From positions 1-29,131 of the forward strand of contig DGHT01000014.1 of the NCBI GenBank assembly GCA_002392765.1: 29,131 nucleotides of DNA, read 5' to 3'. A program made the position numbers and the translations under genes. Source of the DNA: Verrucomicrobia bacterium UBA3841. Its GTDB lineage: Bacteria > Verrucomicrobiota > Kiritimatiellia > RFP12 > UBA1067. The notes below the pieces were generated by a model. It searched no databases. It saw only the letters and a list, made by a program, of their open reading frames with translations, and was not told the origin of the DNA. Positions 1 through 6,978 of this stretch are shown piece after piece. The stretch's first letter is position 1; the number at the start of each line of letters is the position of its first letter.

Positions 1-225
1 CTTGCGGCCCCCTTTAGCGCTCCGGCGATGTCGCCAGGCGCCACATCCGGTATTAGCCGTCGTTTCCAACGGTTTTCCCCGACTCAAAGACAGGTTGCTC
101 ACGTGTTCCTCGCCAATCCGCCACTCTCACCGCTCATTATTGCTAACTCGCGGATCCCGTTCGACTTGCATGCCTAATCCACGCTACCAGCGTTCGTTCT
201 GAGCCAGAATCAAACTCTCAGAAAT
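1..225 (-). rRNA. rrs: 16S ribosomal RNA, 5' end (partial)
   Basis: Read on the minus strand, the segment begins with the universal 16S 5' signature (AGAGTTTGATTCTGGCTCAG, complement at about 199-218), followed by AACGAACGCTGG and the CATGCAAGTCGAACGG block. The mature 5' end is placed about 7 bases before AGAGTTTGAT by analogy with E. coli. Only the first ~225 nt are present; the gene runs off the left edge. The signature sequence is compatible with the Verrucomicrobiota/Kiritimatiellota group. Protein-like reading frames inside this stretch are not genes. Confidence 0.97.
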
Positions 226-473
226 AAAACTTCGAGTATTTTCTATTATTCTCCTCACACAAACATGTCTTTCCAAATCCGGTCTGATTTCAAAGAGCGA
301 CGTCGACCTTTCGGGCGAACGAGACAATAGTTTATCAAAAAATCGAAACGAATGCAAGAGGAAAATTTATTTTTTTTATTTTTTTATTTTTTTATTTTCA
401 GCCAGAGGTAATTGCCCCACGAATATATATCACGCCAAGTTCGCGAAGCGCGCGAAGTATCCTCCTTTATTCC
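226..473. other. Intergenic/leader region between LRR gene and 16S rRNA
   Basis: About 250 bp without a gene. It contains the rRNA leader (226-328), the promoter and A-tracts described separately, and a small GC hairpin (TTCGCG...CGCGAA near 440-456) just after the LRR gene stop. That hairpin has no following T-run, so it is not called a terminator. Confidence 0.6.
329..400 (-). promoter_or_regulatory. rRNA operon promoter with A-tract UP element
   Basis: On the minus strand a -35 box TTGCAT (352-357) and a -10 box TAAACT (329-334) are separated by 17 bp. Directly upstream of the -35 (about 361-400) lies a run of A-tracts of seven to eight A separated by single T. This is the position and composition of an UP element bound by the alpha subunit of RNA polymerase. 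The promoter lies about 100 bp upstream of the 16S 5' end. The boxes are seen; UP function is inferred. Confidence 0.7.
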
Positions 474-1679
474 TCATTTCATTCTTACAGTCACTTTGAA
501 GAAATTGTAGTTCCGTTCCTGTCCCTGCGGCACGGCCGACCAGTCTCCCGACAGCAGGGATTGCCGGCCGTAGACAGTATAGGTGCGTTTTGCCGCCTCG
601 GCGGCTGGCAGCACGGGATTCCACGAGATGACCGGATTGCCGGATTCAATGGTGATGGAAGCGTGAAATACGTCGTTCACATCCGTGGGGTCCGTTCCCG
701 CCACATAATCCTGCCAGACCTGCAAGTCACGACCCGCCGCGTCCTTCTTACCCGACGGCTTCGTGAGCGACGCCGTAAAGTCGCTTCCGAACTTCCGGAC
801 ATAAGCCGGGAACTCAGTTGCCCACGTTTCGGGTATCGCAACGGGTCCGCCCGCAATTTCAGTGACCACCGTCACGAATCCAGTCTCCTCCGCCACCGAG
901 CCTCCGCCGTCCTCCGCCACAGTCTCGTGCGCCTGCATATAGCCGGAGTCCGCCGGCCATTTCTCCGGCACGCCCTTCGTGTAGGGAGCCATCCAGCCGT
1001 ATGTGTTTCTCCTGATGTGAACCTTGAATCTTTCGTAGTATCCGTAGTTGCGAAATATCATCTCGCCCAAACCAGACTTGTCCGTCACGGACGGAAGCGT
1101 CAAGCGCGGCGCATTGCCGAGGAAGTACACGTCCGTCAGCGAAGCACACCCTTGGAAGCACCCTGCACCCAGTCTGGAAAGCGTATTCGGGAATGTTATG
1201 GAGACAAGGCTTGCGCAGTTCGAGAACGCCGAGTCGCCGACCGTCGCAACGCCGGCCTCAAACGTGACATTCGTCAGCTGCCAGCAGTCGGAGAACGCCC
1301 TCGCACCGACCTCGCGCACCGTCCCGGGAATCGTTACGCTGCGAAGCTTGGTGCAGGCGATGAAGGCGGCTTCATTGATTTTCCGCACCGGCAGACCGTC
1401 TATGTACGCAGGGACTGCCACTTCGCCGTCATACGTAGCTGCCACGGCGGGGCGCGACGGATAGTAGGAGCCGAGTATCACATAGCTTGCGTTCGCTTCG
1501 CCTGTCCGCCCCGGCTCGCACATCTTAGTGTAGGTCAATTGCGGATTGCCGGACGTTGTGCCCGTATAGATGTCATATGGCGGATACGTCATCGCAAAGG
1601 CAACCGTCGGCAAAACGGACACTGCAACCAGCAAAAACTCAAAGAATTTCTTCCCTCTTTTATCAACCAGTCTAGTCAT
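474..1679 (-). CDS. BspA-type leucine-rich-repeat surface/secreted protein
   Basis: A 401-aa protein with an N-terminal signal peptide (basic start, hydrophobic stretch about residues 12-27, ending AFA). At about residues 95-190 there are four BspA/LRR_5-type repeats of the pattern AFxxCxxLxxVxFPxxLxxIGxxAF. The C-terminal ~80 residues (VWQDYVAGTDPTD, then a beta-rich block with ISWNP and YTVYGR) form a tail seen on many secreted proteins of Kiritimatiellota. Likely exported and involved in adhesion or surface binding. The start at 1679 is chosen because a promoter -10 box lies at 1798-1803, which rules out the longer frame beginning at 1799, and because the signal peptide starts here. An AGGA Shine-Dalgarno lies about 12 bp upstream. 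The gene lies between the insertion sequence and the rRNA operon. Confidence 0.85.
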   Translation of the reverse strand: MTRLVDKRGKKFFEFLLVAVSVLPTVAFAMTYPPYDIYTGTTSGNPQLTYTKMCEPGRTGEANASYVILGSYYPSRPAVAATYDGEVAVPAYIDGLPVRKINEAAFIACTKLRSVTIPGTVREVGARAFSDCWQLTNVTFEAGVATVGDSAFSNCASLVSITFPNTLSRLGAGCFQGCASLTDVYFLGNAPRLTLPSVTDKSGLGEMIFRNYGYYERFKVHIRRNTYGWMAPYTKGVPEKWPADSGYMQAHETVAEDGGGSVAEETGFVTVVTEIAGGPVAIPETWATEFPAYVRKFGSDFTASLTKPSGKKDAAGRDLQVWQDYVAGTDPTDVNDVFHASITIESGNPVISWNPVLPAAEAAKRTYTVYGRQSLLSGDWSAVPQGQERNYNFFKVTVRMK

Positions 1680-1797
1680 TTTCTTTCTACTTCCTTTTTC
1701 TGCGCCAATTATACGATAAAACATGTCATCTCGCTCGAACAAGACTGAAAGCAAGCGACCTGTGAAATTGTCCTTTACGAATGAACACGCCGCGCAC

Positions 1798-1827
1798 ATT
1801 GTAGCATATTCCTTACTCGCGCGTCAA
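1798..1827 (-). promoter_or_regulatory. Sigma-70-type promoter of the LRR gene
   Basis: Minus strand: -35 TTGACG (1822-1827), 18-bp spacer, -10 TACAAT (1798-1803). The expected transcript start near 1790 gives a leader of about 110 nt before the ATG at 1679. The insertion sequence ends only 14 bp upstream of the -35 box. Confidence 0.65.
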
Positions 1828-1835
1828 TGGTGCTT

Positions 1836-1841
1836 CATAAT
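1836..1841. repeat. Target-site duplication, left copy
   Basis: CATAAT immediately outside the left terminal repeat. The identical hexamer lies immediately outside the right one (3822-3827). Confidence 0.75.
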
Positions 1842-1861
1842 CACGCTTATCCCGGTTTTTT
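1842..1861. repeat. Insertion sequence left terminal inverted repeat
   Basis: CACGCTTATCCCGGTTTTTT, a perfect inverted match to 3802-3821. It lies on the 3' side of the transposase gene. Confidence 0.88.
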
Positions 1862-2103
1862 CGGGATAAATTATCCCGCTTTTTCTTGAAAGGGGCTTAA
1901 ACAGCGGGTGATAAATATTTTCAGGACACTCCAAAAACGCGTTAGACTTTATTTTCTAAATGCGTTATGTAGCAAAAAATGCCGATTTCGCGCCATTTCC
2001 CTCCCGACCGCAACTTCACAGGCTCGCTCTGACAACGGTTTCCCGCCGCGCATGCGTCTCATGCGCGTCCATCAAACCGGTTTTGCCGCAACATCCGCTT
2101 TGT

Positions 2104-3381
2104 TTAGAGTCCCGGCAGCATCATCTGCCTGTCATCTTTGATTACTTTGCGGGGCCGCCCGCTTATGAATCGGATGTGCACCTGCCCCACAAGAGCGCGG
2201 ATGCCGGCCAGAAGCGCATGTGTCTTCGTCGATACAGTCTCGAGATTGTCCGAAAGGAATTTCAGAATCTTCTTGAACCCCTTTGTCTTGCGAAGGAACT
2301 GCGTCGCATAGACATACGCGAGAACGCACAGAGTGAATATGTTCTCCAGCCGCTTGAAAGTCCTGACACGAACCTTTTCAAGAGCGAACTCCTGTTTCAT
2401 CACATAGAACGACGTCTCGATCTGCCACCTGTCGCAGTACGCCTGCGCCGCCCGTTCGGCATAGATGGCCATCTGCGCGGGGCTGTCCAAAACCCATTTA
2501 GGACAAACGGCATACAGGAAAATCGACTTCTCGTCGAAGCGACTTTCGACAACGAGTACGCCAACATCATGCGTCGGCGCATCCTTGGCTTTCGGATCAC
2601 TGCAATACTGCACGACACCAGGCTTGCAACGGATCTTCGCTCGTCTATCCCCCGTGTGGACGTGCAGCATCGCATCGAAAAACTTGGCCGATTCGAGCGA
2701 CTCGTCCACAGAGAGTCCGTCTCCAAAGACATCGCGCTTCATGTCCTTCACTCGGACTACGGCCTTGCGTTCGTCCCGCCAAAGTGTCCAAAGATGCTTC
2801 GCGCTGTCCATGCCTCGGTCTTCGACAATCCAGCCTCTGCCATCTGTCGCTTTCATGATCACGGCAATTGCCTCATTGAGAAGTTCGTCATGCGACTTCC
2901 TGCCCTTGCCGAGTTTCACATAGACTGGCAGGGCTTCGGGATGTTCAGCACCGACTAGGGAGACGCAGATAAAGTCATGCCCCATGCGGATCTCTCCTGT
3001 GCTGCCGTCGCGTCCCATAGCCATTCCCTCCATGCCCGCACCCCCAAAAATCTTGCTGATGTCCGAGAAGTCGATGGCGAAAGTGCATCTGTCGAGCCGT
3101 TCCCGGGGAATGTTCTTCAGAAGCCATCCACCGGTCGCCTCGACGAAATCATAGTTGTTCAACCAGCCCGAGACGCGCTCCTGCGCTCGCTTGCTCTCGG
3201 CCAAGGATGCATTCGTCCGCAACCCTCTTGACATATCGGACACAAGAGTCGAATTCCCGGTGACAATTTCCGCGAACAATGTCTTCAGCGCAGTCCATGC
3301 AGGCTTGCACATCTTGCCAAAAACGCCCTCGAGAAAATTTTCATAGGTGACATTCAACGATTTTTTTAGTATATTATCCAT
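2104..3381 (-). CDS. IS4-family DDE transposase
   Basis: A 425-aa transposase that cuts and rejoins the element ends. The DDE residues are visible. The first Asp is in AIDFSDISK (about residue 104) and the second in VEDRGMDS (about 188). The catalytic Glu lies in the IS4 signature Y-x2-R-x3-E-x6-K within YCDRWQIETSFYVMKQ (Y315, R318, E322, K329). The start is ATG 3381, preceded 8 bp upstream by AGGAG. The frame extends 29 codons further upstream, but those residues do not resemble the family. No frameshift or truncation is seen, so the enzyme is probably active. It lies inside the element bounded at 1842 and 3821, leaving about 240 bp downstream and 420 bp upstream without another gene. Confidence 0.92.
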   Translation of the reverse strand: MDNILKKSLNVTYENFLEGVFGKMCKPAWTALKTLFAEIVTGNSTLVSDMSRGLRTNASLAESKRAQERVSGWLNNYDFVEATGGWLLKNIPRERLDRCTFAIDFSDISKIFGGAGMEGMAMGRDGSTGEIRMGHDFICVSLVGAEHPEALPVYVKLGKGRKSHDELLNEAIAVIMKATDGRGWIVEDRGMDSAKHLWTLWRDERKAVVRVKDMKRDVFGDGLSVDESLESAKFFDAMLHVHTGDRRAKIRCKPGVVQYCSDPKAKDAPTHDVGVLVVESRFDEKSIFLYAVCPKWVLDSPAQMAIYAERAAQAYCDRWQIETSFYVMKQEFALEKVRVRTFKRLENIFTLCVLAYVYATQFLRKTKGFKKILKFLSDNLETVSTKTHALLAGIRALVGQVHIRFISGRPRKVIKDDRQMMLPGL

Positions 3382-3801
3382 ATGCGGCACTCCTTTGTTT
3401 TTGTTTACCCTGCTAATGATAGCAGAAAAATCGAAGGAAATGCCGCACTTTTTTTGAAAATGTCGCAAAGCTTGGAACGGGATCTGCTGCGCAGCAGCCG
3501 CTATGCGTAGCGATGGCGTCGCTACGCAGGATTTCAGTCAGTCATCCACAACTTTGCGGCATTGCTATTTTGCGCGGCGCGCGCGGCCCGGAGAGGCGGG
3601 GCGTTTCGGCGACGTTGAAGCCGAGCCATGCATACCGGAAAACGGAGACGCGCACACTCTGGCGAGGCTTCACCGAGCGCGCGCGGAGGTTCTGCAACAT
3701 GAAAAAGCGCCTACGGCGCGCGCGTTCGCCCGAAACGCCCCGCCAAGCAGGGCCGAAACGGATAGAAAACCGCGAAAAGCGCCCATTATTTGCACTTATA
3801 A
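3382..3801. other. Long non-coding interior of the insertion sequence
   Basis: A 420-bp stretch between the transposase start and the right terminal repeat with no convincing gene. It contains a perfect palindrome CTGCTGCGCAGCAG (3484-3497), then a 10-bp perfect hairpin TGCGTAGCGA/TCGCTACGCA (3504-3513 / 3519-3528). After these comes a very GC-rich segment with GCGCGC tracts (about 3570-3740). The transposase Shine-Dalgarno is at its left edge. Short frames on both strands have no recognisable product. Confidence 0.5.
3504..3528. repeat. Perfect 10-bp stem hairpin inside the insertion sequence
   Basis: TGCGTAGCGA and TCGCTACGCA are separated by a 5-nt loop (3514-3518). There is no T-run on either side, so it is not a standard terminator. 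It follows the palindrome at 3484-3497. Confidence 0.7.
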
Positions 3802-3821
3802 AAAAAACCGGGATAAGCGTG
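3802..3821. repeat. Insertion sequence right terminal inverted repeat
   Basis: Perfect complement of the left repeat at 1842-1861, on the side upstream of the transposase gene. It is followed directly by CATAAT. Confidence 0.88.
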
Positions 3822-3827
3822 CATAAT
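3822..3827. repeat. Target-site duplication, right copy
   Basis: CATAAT immediately outside the right terminal repeat, identical to 1836-1841. Confidence 0.75.
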
Positions 3828-3911
3828 TTTTTGCCAATCGGTGATAGTGTAAAATGTCGAAACCGTATTCGCCGCCATGGGCCGCTCTTGGAGAAATCTG
3901 ACATAGTTTTC

Positions 3912-3929
3912 CACAATTCCGAATACGGC
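3912..3929. repeat. 18-bp imperfect direct repeat, copy 1
   Basis: CACAATTCCGAATACGGC, differing at one base from CACAATTCAGAATACGGC at 5360-5377, in the same orientation. The second copy encodes the last residues and stop codon of the reverse transcriptase gene. The two copies bracket the DUF3127 and DUF3298 genes. Confidence 0.6.
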
Positions 3930-3965
3930 GGGCATGTCCGTCGGCGGTAGGTCTACATTCCCCCA

Positions 3966-4328
3966 TCAGAATGGCATATCTCCGTCGCCTGGGTCCGGTG
4001 GCAGATTGTTCGGCTCGGCTGGCTTAGGAACCTGCACAACGCCGTCGAGCTGTTCAAGCCGCAACACCGTCAGGTCTGAGAAGTACCGCACCTTCCCGGT
4101 ATTTGGGTCGGTCCATTCGCGCCCGTCGACGGCGAAGCCAACCTTCACGCGCATACCGGGCCTAACGCCATCAAGCTTGGCGACGTTGTCCTTCTTGAAT
4201 GCGAACGCCACCACGTTGGGCCAGTTCCCTTCGCGCTCCTCCTCCACGACCAGCTCGCGCTTCGTGAACCCGCTCGCGAACGTCTGCACCTCGCCGACTG
4301 CCTTTACCTTTCCCGTGAACTCGTACAT
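3966..4328 (-). CDS. DUF3127 OB-fold, SSB-like protein
   Basis: A 120-aa protein. Residues 1-95 match the DUF3127 pattern (MYEFTGKVKAVGE, a REL strand, then AFxFKKDNV and a VKVGFxVDGREW strand), which adopts an OB fold related to single-stranded DNA-binding proteins. The C-terminus is a flexible Pro/Asp/Gly tail ending DGDMPF. That resembles the acidic DDIPF tip by which SSB recruits repair and replication proteins. It probably binds single-stranded nucleic acid in the cytoplasm. The ATG at 4328 has an AAGGAAAAG Shine-Dalgarno. It lies 21 bp downstream of the DUF3298 gene on the same strand, so co-transcription is likely. Confidence 0.8.
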   Translation of the reverse strand: MYEFTGKVKAVGEVQTFASGFTKRELVVEEEREGNWPNVVAFAFKKDNVAKLDGVRPGMRVKVGFAVDGREWTDPNTGKVRYFSDLTVLRLEQLDGVVQVPKPAEPNNLPPDPGDGDMPF

Positions 4329-4349
4329 CGTCTTTTCCTTTTCCGATCA

Positions 4350-5300
4350 TCACTGATTGAGGTTTACACCGCCAAGGCCAAGGTCAGGCTTTGCCGCTGG
4401 CAAAAGCAAACTCTCTGCCGCAAATCGGTTGCTTGAAATGAGCCCGCCGCAAGTGGGATCTCTCCACGGGACAAACAGCGAAGGGAATTCACCTTTCATT
4501 TCGTATACGTGTGGTTCGACAATAGCGTAGTCTCCCCAGAAACACCAGAAGCCTTGATTTGTGAAAAGCGGCATGGCTGGCATGGGAATACCGGTTTCAT
4601 AAATATCGGCACCTTTCTTGAATTTAACTTTCGCCAGCTCCCGAACCAACTCAAACACGACATTGGTGTCGGCAAAAGCATCCCAGCCAAGTATTTTGCC
4701 ATCCTGTTTGCGGAATGTGGCACACTTGACGTATGCCGCGCTCGTTGCGTTCCCAACAAAGAAGCCAGAAAATCCCGCGCGATATGAGACGATGCGCTCG
4801 TCCTCATATTGAATAATTGCAGTGTTCCTACAGGACCACCGCGAGGTATCTTCCAAGAAAACGTCCGCTCCGGGATCGACATCTGGACACTTGCCAACAC
4901 GAGATTCATCCCCACCGCGCCACTCTGATTCAATATCCTTTGAACCATTGTCGGAAAGGAACTGCTCCCCGTAAAAGCGCGTCATGGCGTCCCAGTCGGC
5001 AATGTCGCCATTGAACGGCTCGCGGCGATAATTCCGCAATCGATTCCCGATCCATGCCTGCACTGACTTTGCAACCGGGGAATCCCCAGTCGGCCAGTCA
5101 GCGACGACAGTCCAGTCAACGCGCATCCCACCCCAAGCGTCTGTCGCAAGTGCCGCCCGCCGCTTATGCGAGAACGACGCGGCCGACTCTTGCGAATACG
5201 GTGCGGGCGACTTCAAGCCGTCCAGCGGTGCATATTTGCATTCGGCAAGCACCGCCATCACACTACAAATCGCGACAATCATTCCATATCCCCTGCCCAT
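4350..5300 (-). CDS. Exported DUF3298-type protein
   Basis: A 316-aa protein with an N-terminal hydrophobic export segment (about residues 5-19). A Cys follows at residue 21, but the preceding Glu makes the lipobox poor. The body resembles DUF3298/RsiV-like proteins. It has an N-terminal region on self-complementing strands (GGMRVDWTV, then an IGNRLRNYRREPF helix), a central block YRAGFSGFFVGNATSAAY, and the C-terminal FxxxxDYAIVEPHVYE...FPSLFVPW segment. That segment matches the DUF3298 tail (Y-E-I-A-P-Y...IP). Function is unknown; such domains are periplasmic or surface-exposed and RsiV binds lysozyme. The start ATG 5300 has AAAGGA upstream. The gene precedes the SSB-like gene and follows the reverse transcriptase on the same strand. 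Confidence 0.6.
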   Translation of the reverse strand: MGRGYGMIVAICSVMAVLAECKYAPLDGLKSPAPYSQESAASFSHKRRAALATDAWGGMRVDWTVVADWPTGDSPVAKSVQAWIGNRLRNYRREPFNGDIADWDAMTRFYGEQFLSDNGSKDIESEWRGGDESRVGKCPDVDPGADVFLEDTSRWSCRNTAIIQYEDERIVSYRAGFSGFFVGNATSAAYVKCATFRKQDGKILGWDAFADTNVVFELVRELAKVKFKKGADIYETGIPMPAMPLFTNQGFWCFWGDYAIVEPHVYEMKGEFPSLFVPWRDPTCGGLISSNRFAAESLLLPAAKPDLGLGGVNLNQ

Positions 5301-5325
5301 CTGTTTTCCTTTCTCTATTACTTAC

Positions 5326-5341
5326 TCGCCGCCCGCGGCGA
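5326..5341. repeat. Short GC hairpin between reverse transcriptase and DUF3298 genes
   Basis: TCGCCG/CGGCGA with a 4-nt loop lies between the reverse transcriptase stop and the next gene's Shine-Dalgarno. No T-run follows, so it is more likely an mRNA structure than a terminator. Confidence 0.45.
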
Positions 5342-5358
5342 AATCTTACGCGACATTT

Positions 5359-6978
5359 TCACAATTCAGAATACGGCAACTTCGCCACCCGGCGGCGGCC
5401 TTGCGCCGGACGGTCGAGCTTCTGCAGGTAGCCGTAGTAGCTGCTCGGACGCCCGAGGTAGCGAAGAGGTAGGGCGCGGACTCCGGCCGCGCCGAGAACG
5501 CGCCTAACCGCACCCAGCGCGCGTTCACGCACGAAATCGAGCGTGCGCATCTGCCGAGCACAGACCGCGTTCTTCGTCAGGTTCGGAAACGCCGCCGCCC
5601 AGCAGATGCCGTCCCTGGGAACGGGACCCGCGCGCAGATACCCGACGCCCTTTGCCACGAGCCGCCTACTGAGCGACTTGTAGAACATCGACTTCTTGAC
5701 TCCGACGCGAAGCTTTCCGCCGAGCCGTTCCCACATGCCAATCGCGCTTCCGACCTCCTCCTTGATCTTCAGGACGTGCTTGCGCACAGTGTCCTTCCGT
5801 ACGCGCACATCTCCGTCAAACCGCACCTGGTTGCCCAGGAACGACACCCACGGCGCGCACCCGCGAGTCCCCTTTTCCGCCGCACACCAGCGGAACGGGC
5901 CCTTGCTCTTCGCCTCGAAATAGTCCGTGCCGTACGTGAAATCGGCTACCGGATGCGGCGGCAAGTGAAGCTGGTCGAGCGCCGCGAAATAGGCGTCCAT
6001 GGCACGTCTGCAAAGCGACTCGTCCGTCGCTGCGATAACCATGTCGTCGCAATAGCGTGCATAGAACATCTTCTCCGACGAATGTTCGAGAACCGCCTCG
6101 TCCGCCTGCGCCATCACCATGTTGGCGAGAACGGGCGAGAGCGATCCGCCCTGGGGGATGCCGTAGGGAACTCCGTCCGTCTCGCCGAACCGGTAGCAGC
6201 GCAGATAGGCGCGCACGACCTCGCGCGCGGCAGGATCGAGATTGCCTATCTCCGCGGCATAGCGGTCAAGCGCCTTGAGGATTTCGTCGTGCCGGATGTT
6301 GTCGAAGAACTTTCGGATGTCGCACTCGGCGACGAACAGTTCCTCGCCCTCATGACGCTTGCGCCAGCGGCACAGTGCCCCCACGGCGCTCTGGTGCGTG
6401 AGCTTGCGGCTCCTGCGGAACGAATAGCAGCACCTGCCCGCCTTCAGCACCGGCTCGAACCAGTCGCGGAGATACGCAGCCGTACGTGCGAGAAGGACGG
6501 TATCCGCCGGATCGTCGAAGATTGAGATGTCCCGCGTCTCGCGGCGTCCGGACACCGTCAGCTTCGGAACCTTGCCAGCACGCGGAGGGCGAATGGAGAT
6601 GTCGCACTCCCCGACCCGTCTCCGGACATCCGCAACAAGGCGCACGAGCCGTCCGCCCCATTCCGTTGTCTCGAGCGTCCCGAACTTTTCGTGCGCGCGG
6701 ACACAGTGCATTATGGACGCCGCCTGGAGCTGTCCGGTATTCTTCTTGCCGCGTGCCCCAGGGCCCGGCCGCGCCCATTGCCGACGCGGCGGCAGATACT
6801 CGCGCGCGCGGCATTTGTTTTCCGACGGCGTGCCTGAATCGAAGAACCGCAGCAGGAATTCCCGGGACGCATTGCGCACCGTCCGGCGCATACGCATCCG
6901 GGCGAGCGTCGTCGCAGCGTCATCAAGCGTGACGTAGTCTTTAAGCGTTCCTATGATCTTCTCTGCCATATCATGCAT
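5359..6978 (-). CDS. Reverse transcriptase (YCDD active site)
   Basis: A 539-aa RNA-directed DNA polymerase. Visible motifs: motif A AECDIRKFFDNI (catalytic Asp about 220), motif B GIPQGGSLSPVLANM (about 273-287), motif C YARYCDDMVIA (catalytic Asp pair about 311-312), and motif D WVSFLGNQV (about 375). The first ~180 residues (RT-0-like region) and the C-terminal ~150 residues (with RPSSYYGYL near the end) are not a recognisable maturase, HNH or Cas domain. Motif B is of the group II/unclassified type, not the diversity-generating type. YCDD in place of YADD, plus the absence of intron domains, suggests a free-standing class, possibly one of the defence-associated 'unknown group' reverse transcriptases. 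That assignment is an inference. The start ATG 6978 has a weak AGAGAAG upstream; ATG 6969 is an alternative. A structured non-coding stretch of about 290 bp precedes it. Confidence 0.88.
   Translation of the reverse strand: MHDMAEKIIGTLKDYVTLDDAATTLARMRMRRTVRNASREFLLRFFDSGTPSENKCRAREYLPPRRQWARPGPGARGKKNTGQLQAASIMHCVRAHEKFGTLETTEWGGRLVRLVADVRRRVGECDISIRPPRAGKVPKLTVSGRRETRDISIFDDPADTVLLARTAAYLRDWFEPVLKAGRCCYSFRRSRKLTHQSAVGALCRWRKRHEGEELFVAECDIRKFFDNIRHDEILKALDRYAAEIGNLDPAAREVVRAYLRCYRFGETDGVPYGIPQGGSLSPVLANMVMAQADEAVLEHSSEKMFYARYCDDMVIAATDESLCRRAMDAYFAALDQLHLPPHPVADFTYGTDYFEAKSKGPFRWCAAEKGTRGCAPWVSFLGNQVRFDGDVRVRKDTVRKHVLKIKEEVGSAIGMWERLGGKLRVGVKKSMFYKSLSRRLVAKGVGYLRAGPVPRDGICWAAAFPNLTKNAVCARQMRTLDFVRERALGAVRRVLGAAGVRALPLRYLGRPSSYYGYLQKLDRPAQGRRRVAKLPYSEL
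5360..5377. repeat. 18-bp imperfect direct repeat, copy 2
   Basis: CACAATTCAGAATACGGC, overlapping the 3' end of the reverse transcriptase gene; partner of 3912-3929. Confidence 0.6.

Larger units (their letters stand above)
1842..3821 (-). mobile_element. Complete IS4-type insertion sequence
   Basis: An element of about 1.98 kb bounded by perfect 20-bp terminal inverted repeats: CACGCTTATCCCGGTTTTTT at 1842-1861 and its complement at 3802-3821. The 6-bp direct repeat CATAAT abuts both ends (1836-1841 and 3822-3827), as expected for a target-site duplication. It carries one transposase gene. The inner side of the left repeat can fold with TTATCCCG/CGGGATAA (1848-1855 / 1862-1869). A 6-bp duplication is short for classical IS4 members, so the subgroup is uncertain. 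Intact ends, intact duplication and an intact gene suggest a recent insertion. Confidence 0.88.

Noticed and set aside
361..400. Poly-T tract as a terminator for a plus-strand transcript
   Set aside because: No stem precedes it and no plus-strand gene ends there; its place just upstream of a -35 box fits an UP element.
561..1748. Long plus-strand open frame opposite the LRR gene
   Set aside because: Arg/His-rich, no domain, no Shine-Dalgarno; it mirrors the coding pattern of the real gene on the other strand.
1680..1799. 40 extra N-terminal residues on the LRR protein
   Set aside because: The frame would start inside the promoter -10 box, and a signal peptide begins at the internal ATG 1679.
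3828..3935. Small minus-strand frame MPAVFGIVENYV... entering the insertion sequence
   Set aside because: No Shine-Dalgarno, would be about 41 codons even before the insertion, and no recognisable family.
5326..5341. Intrinsic terminator after the reverse transcriptase
   Set aside because: Hairpin present but no T-run follows on the minus strand.
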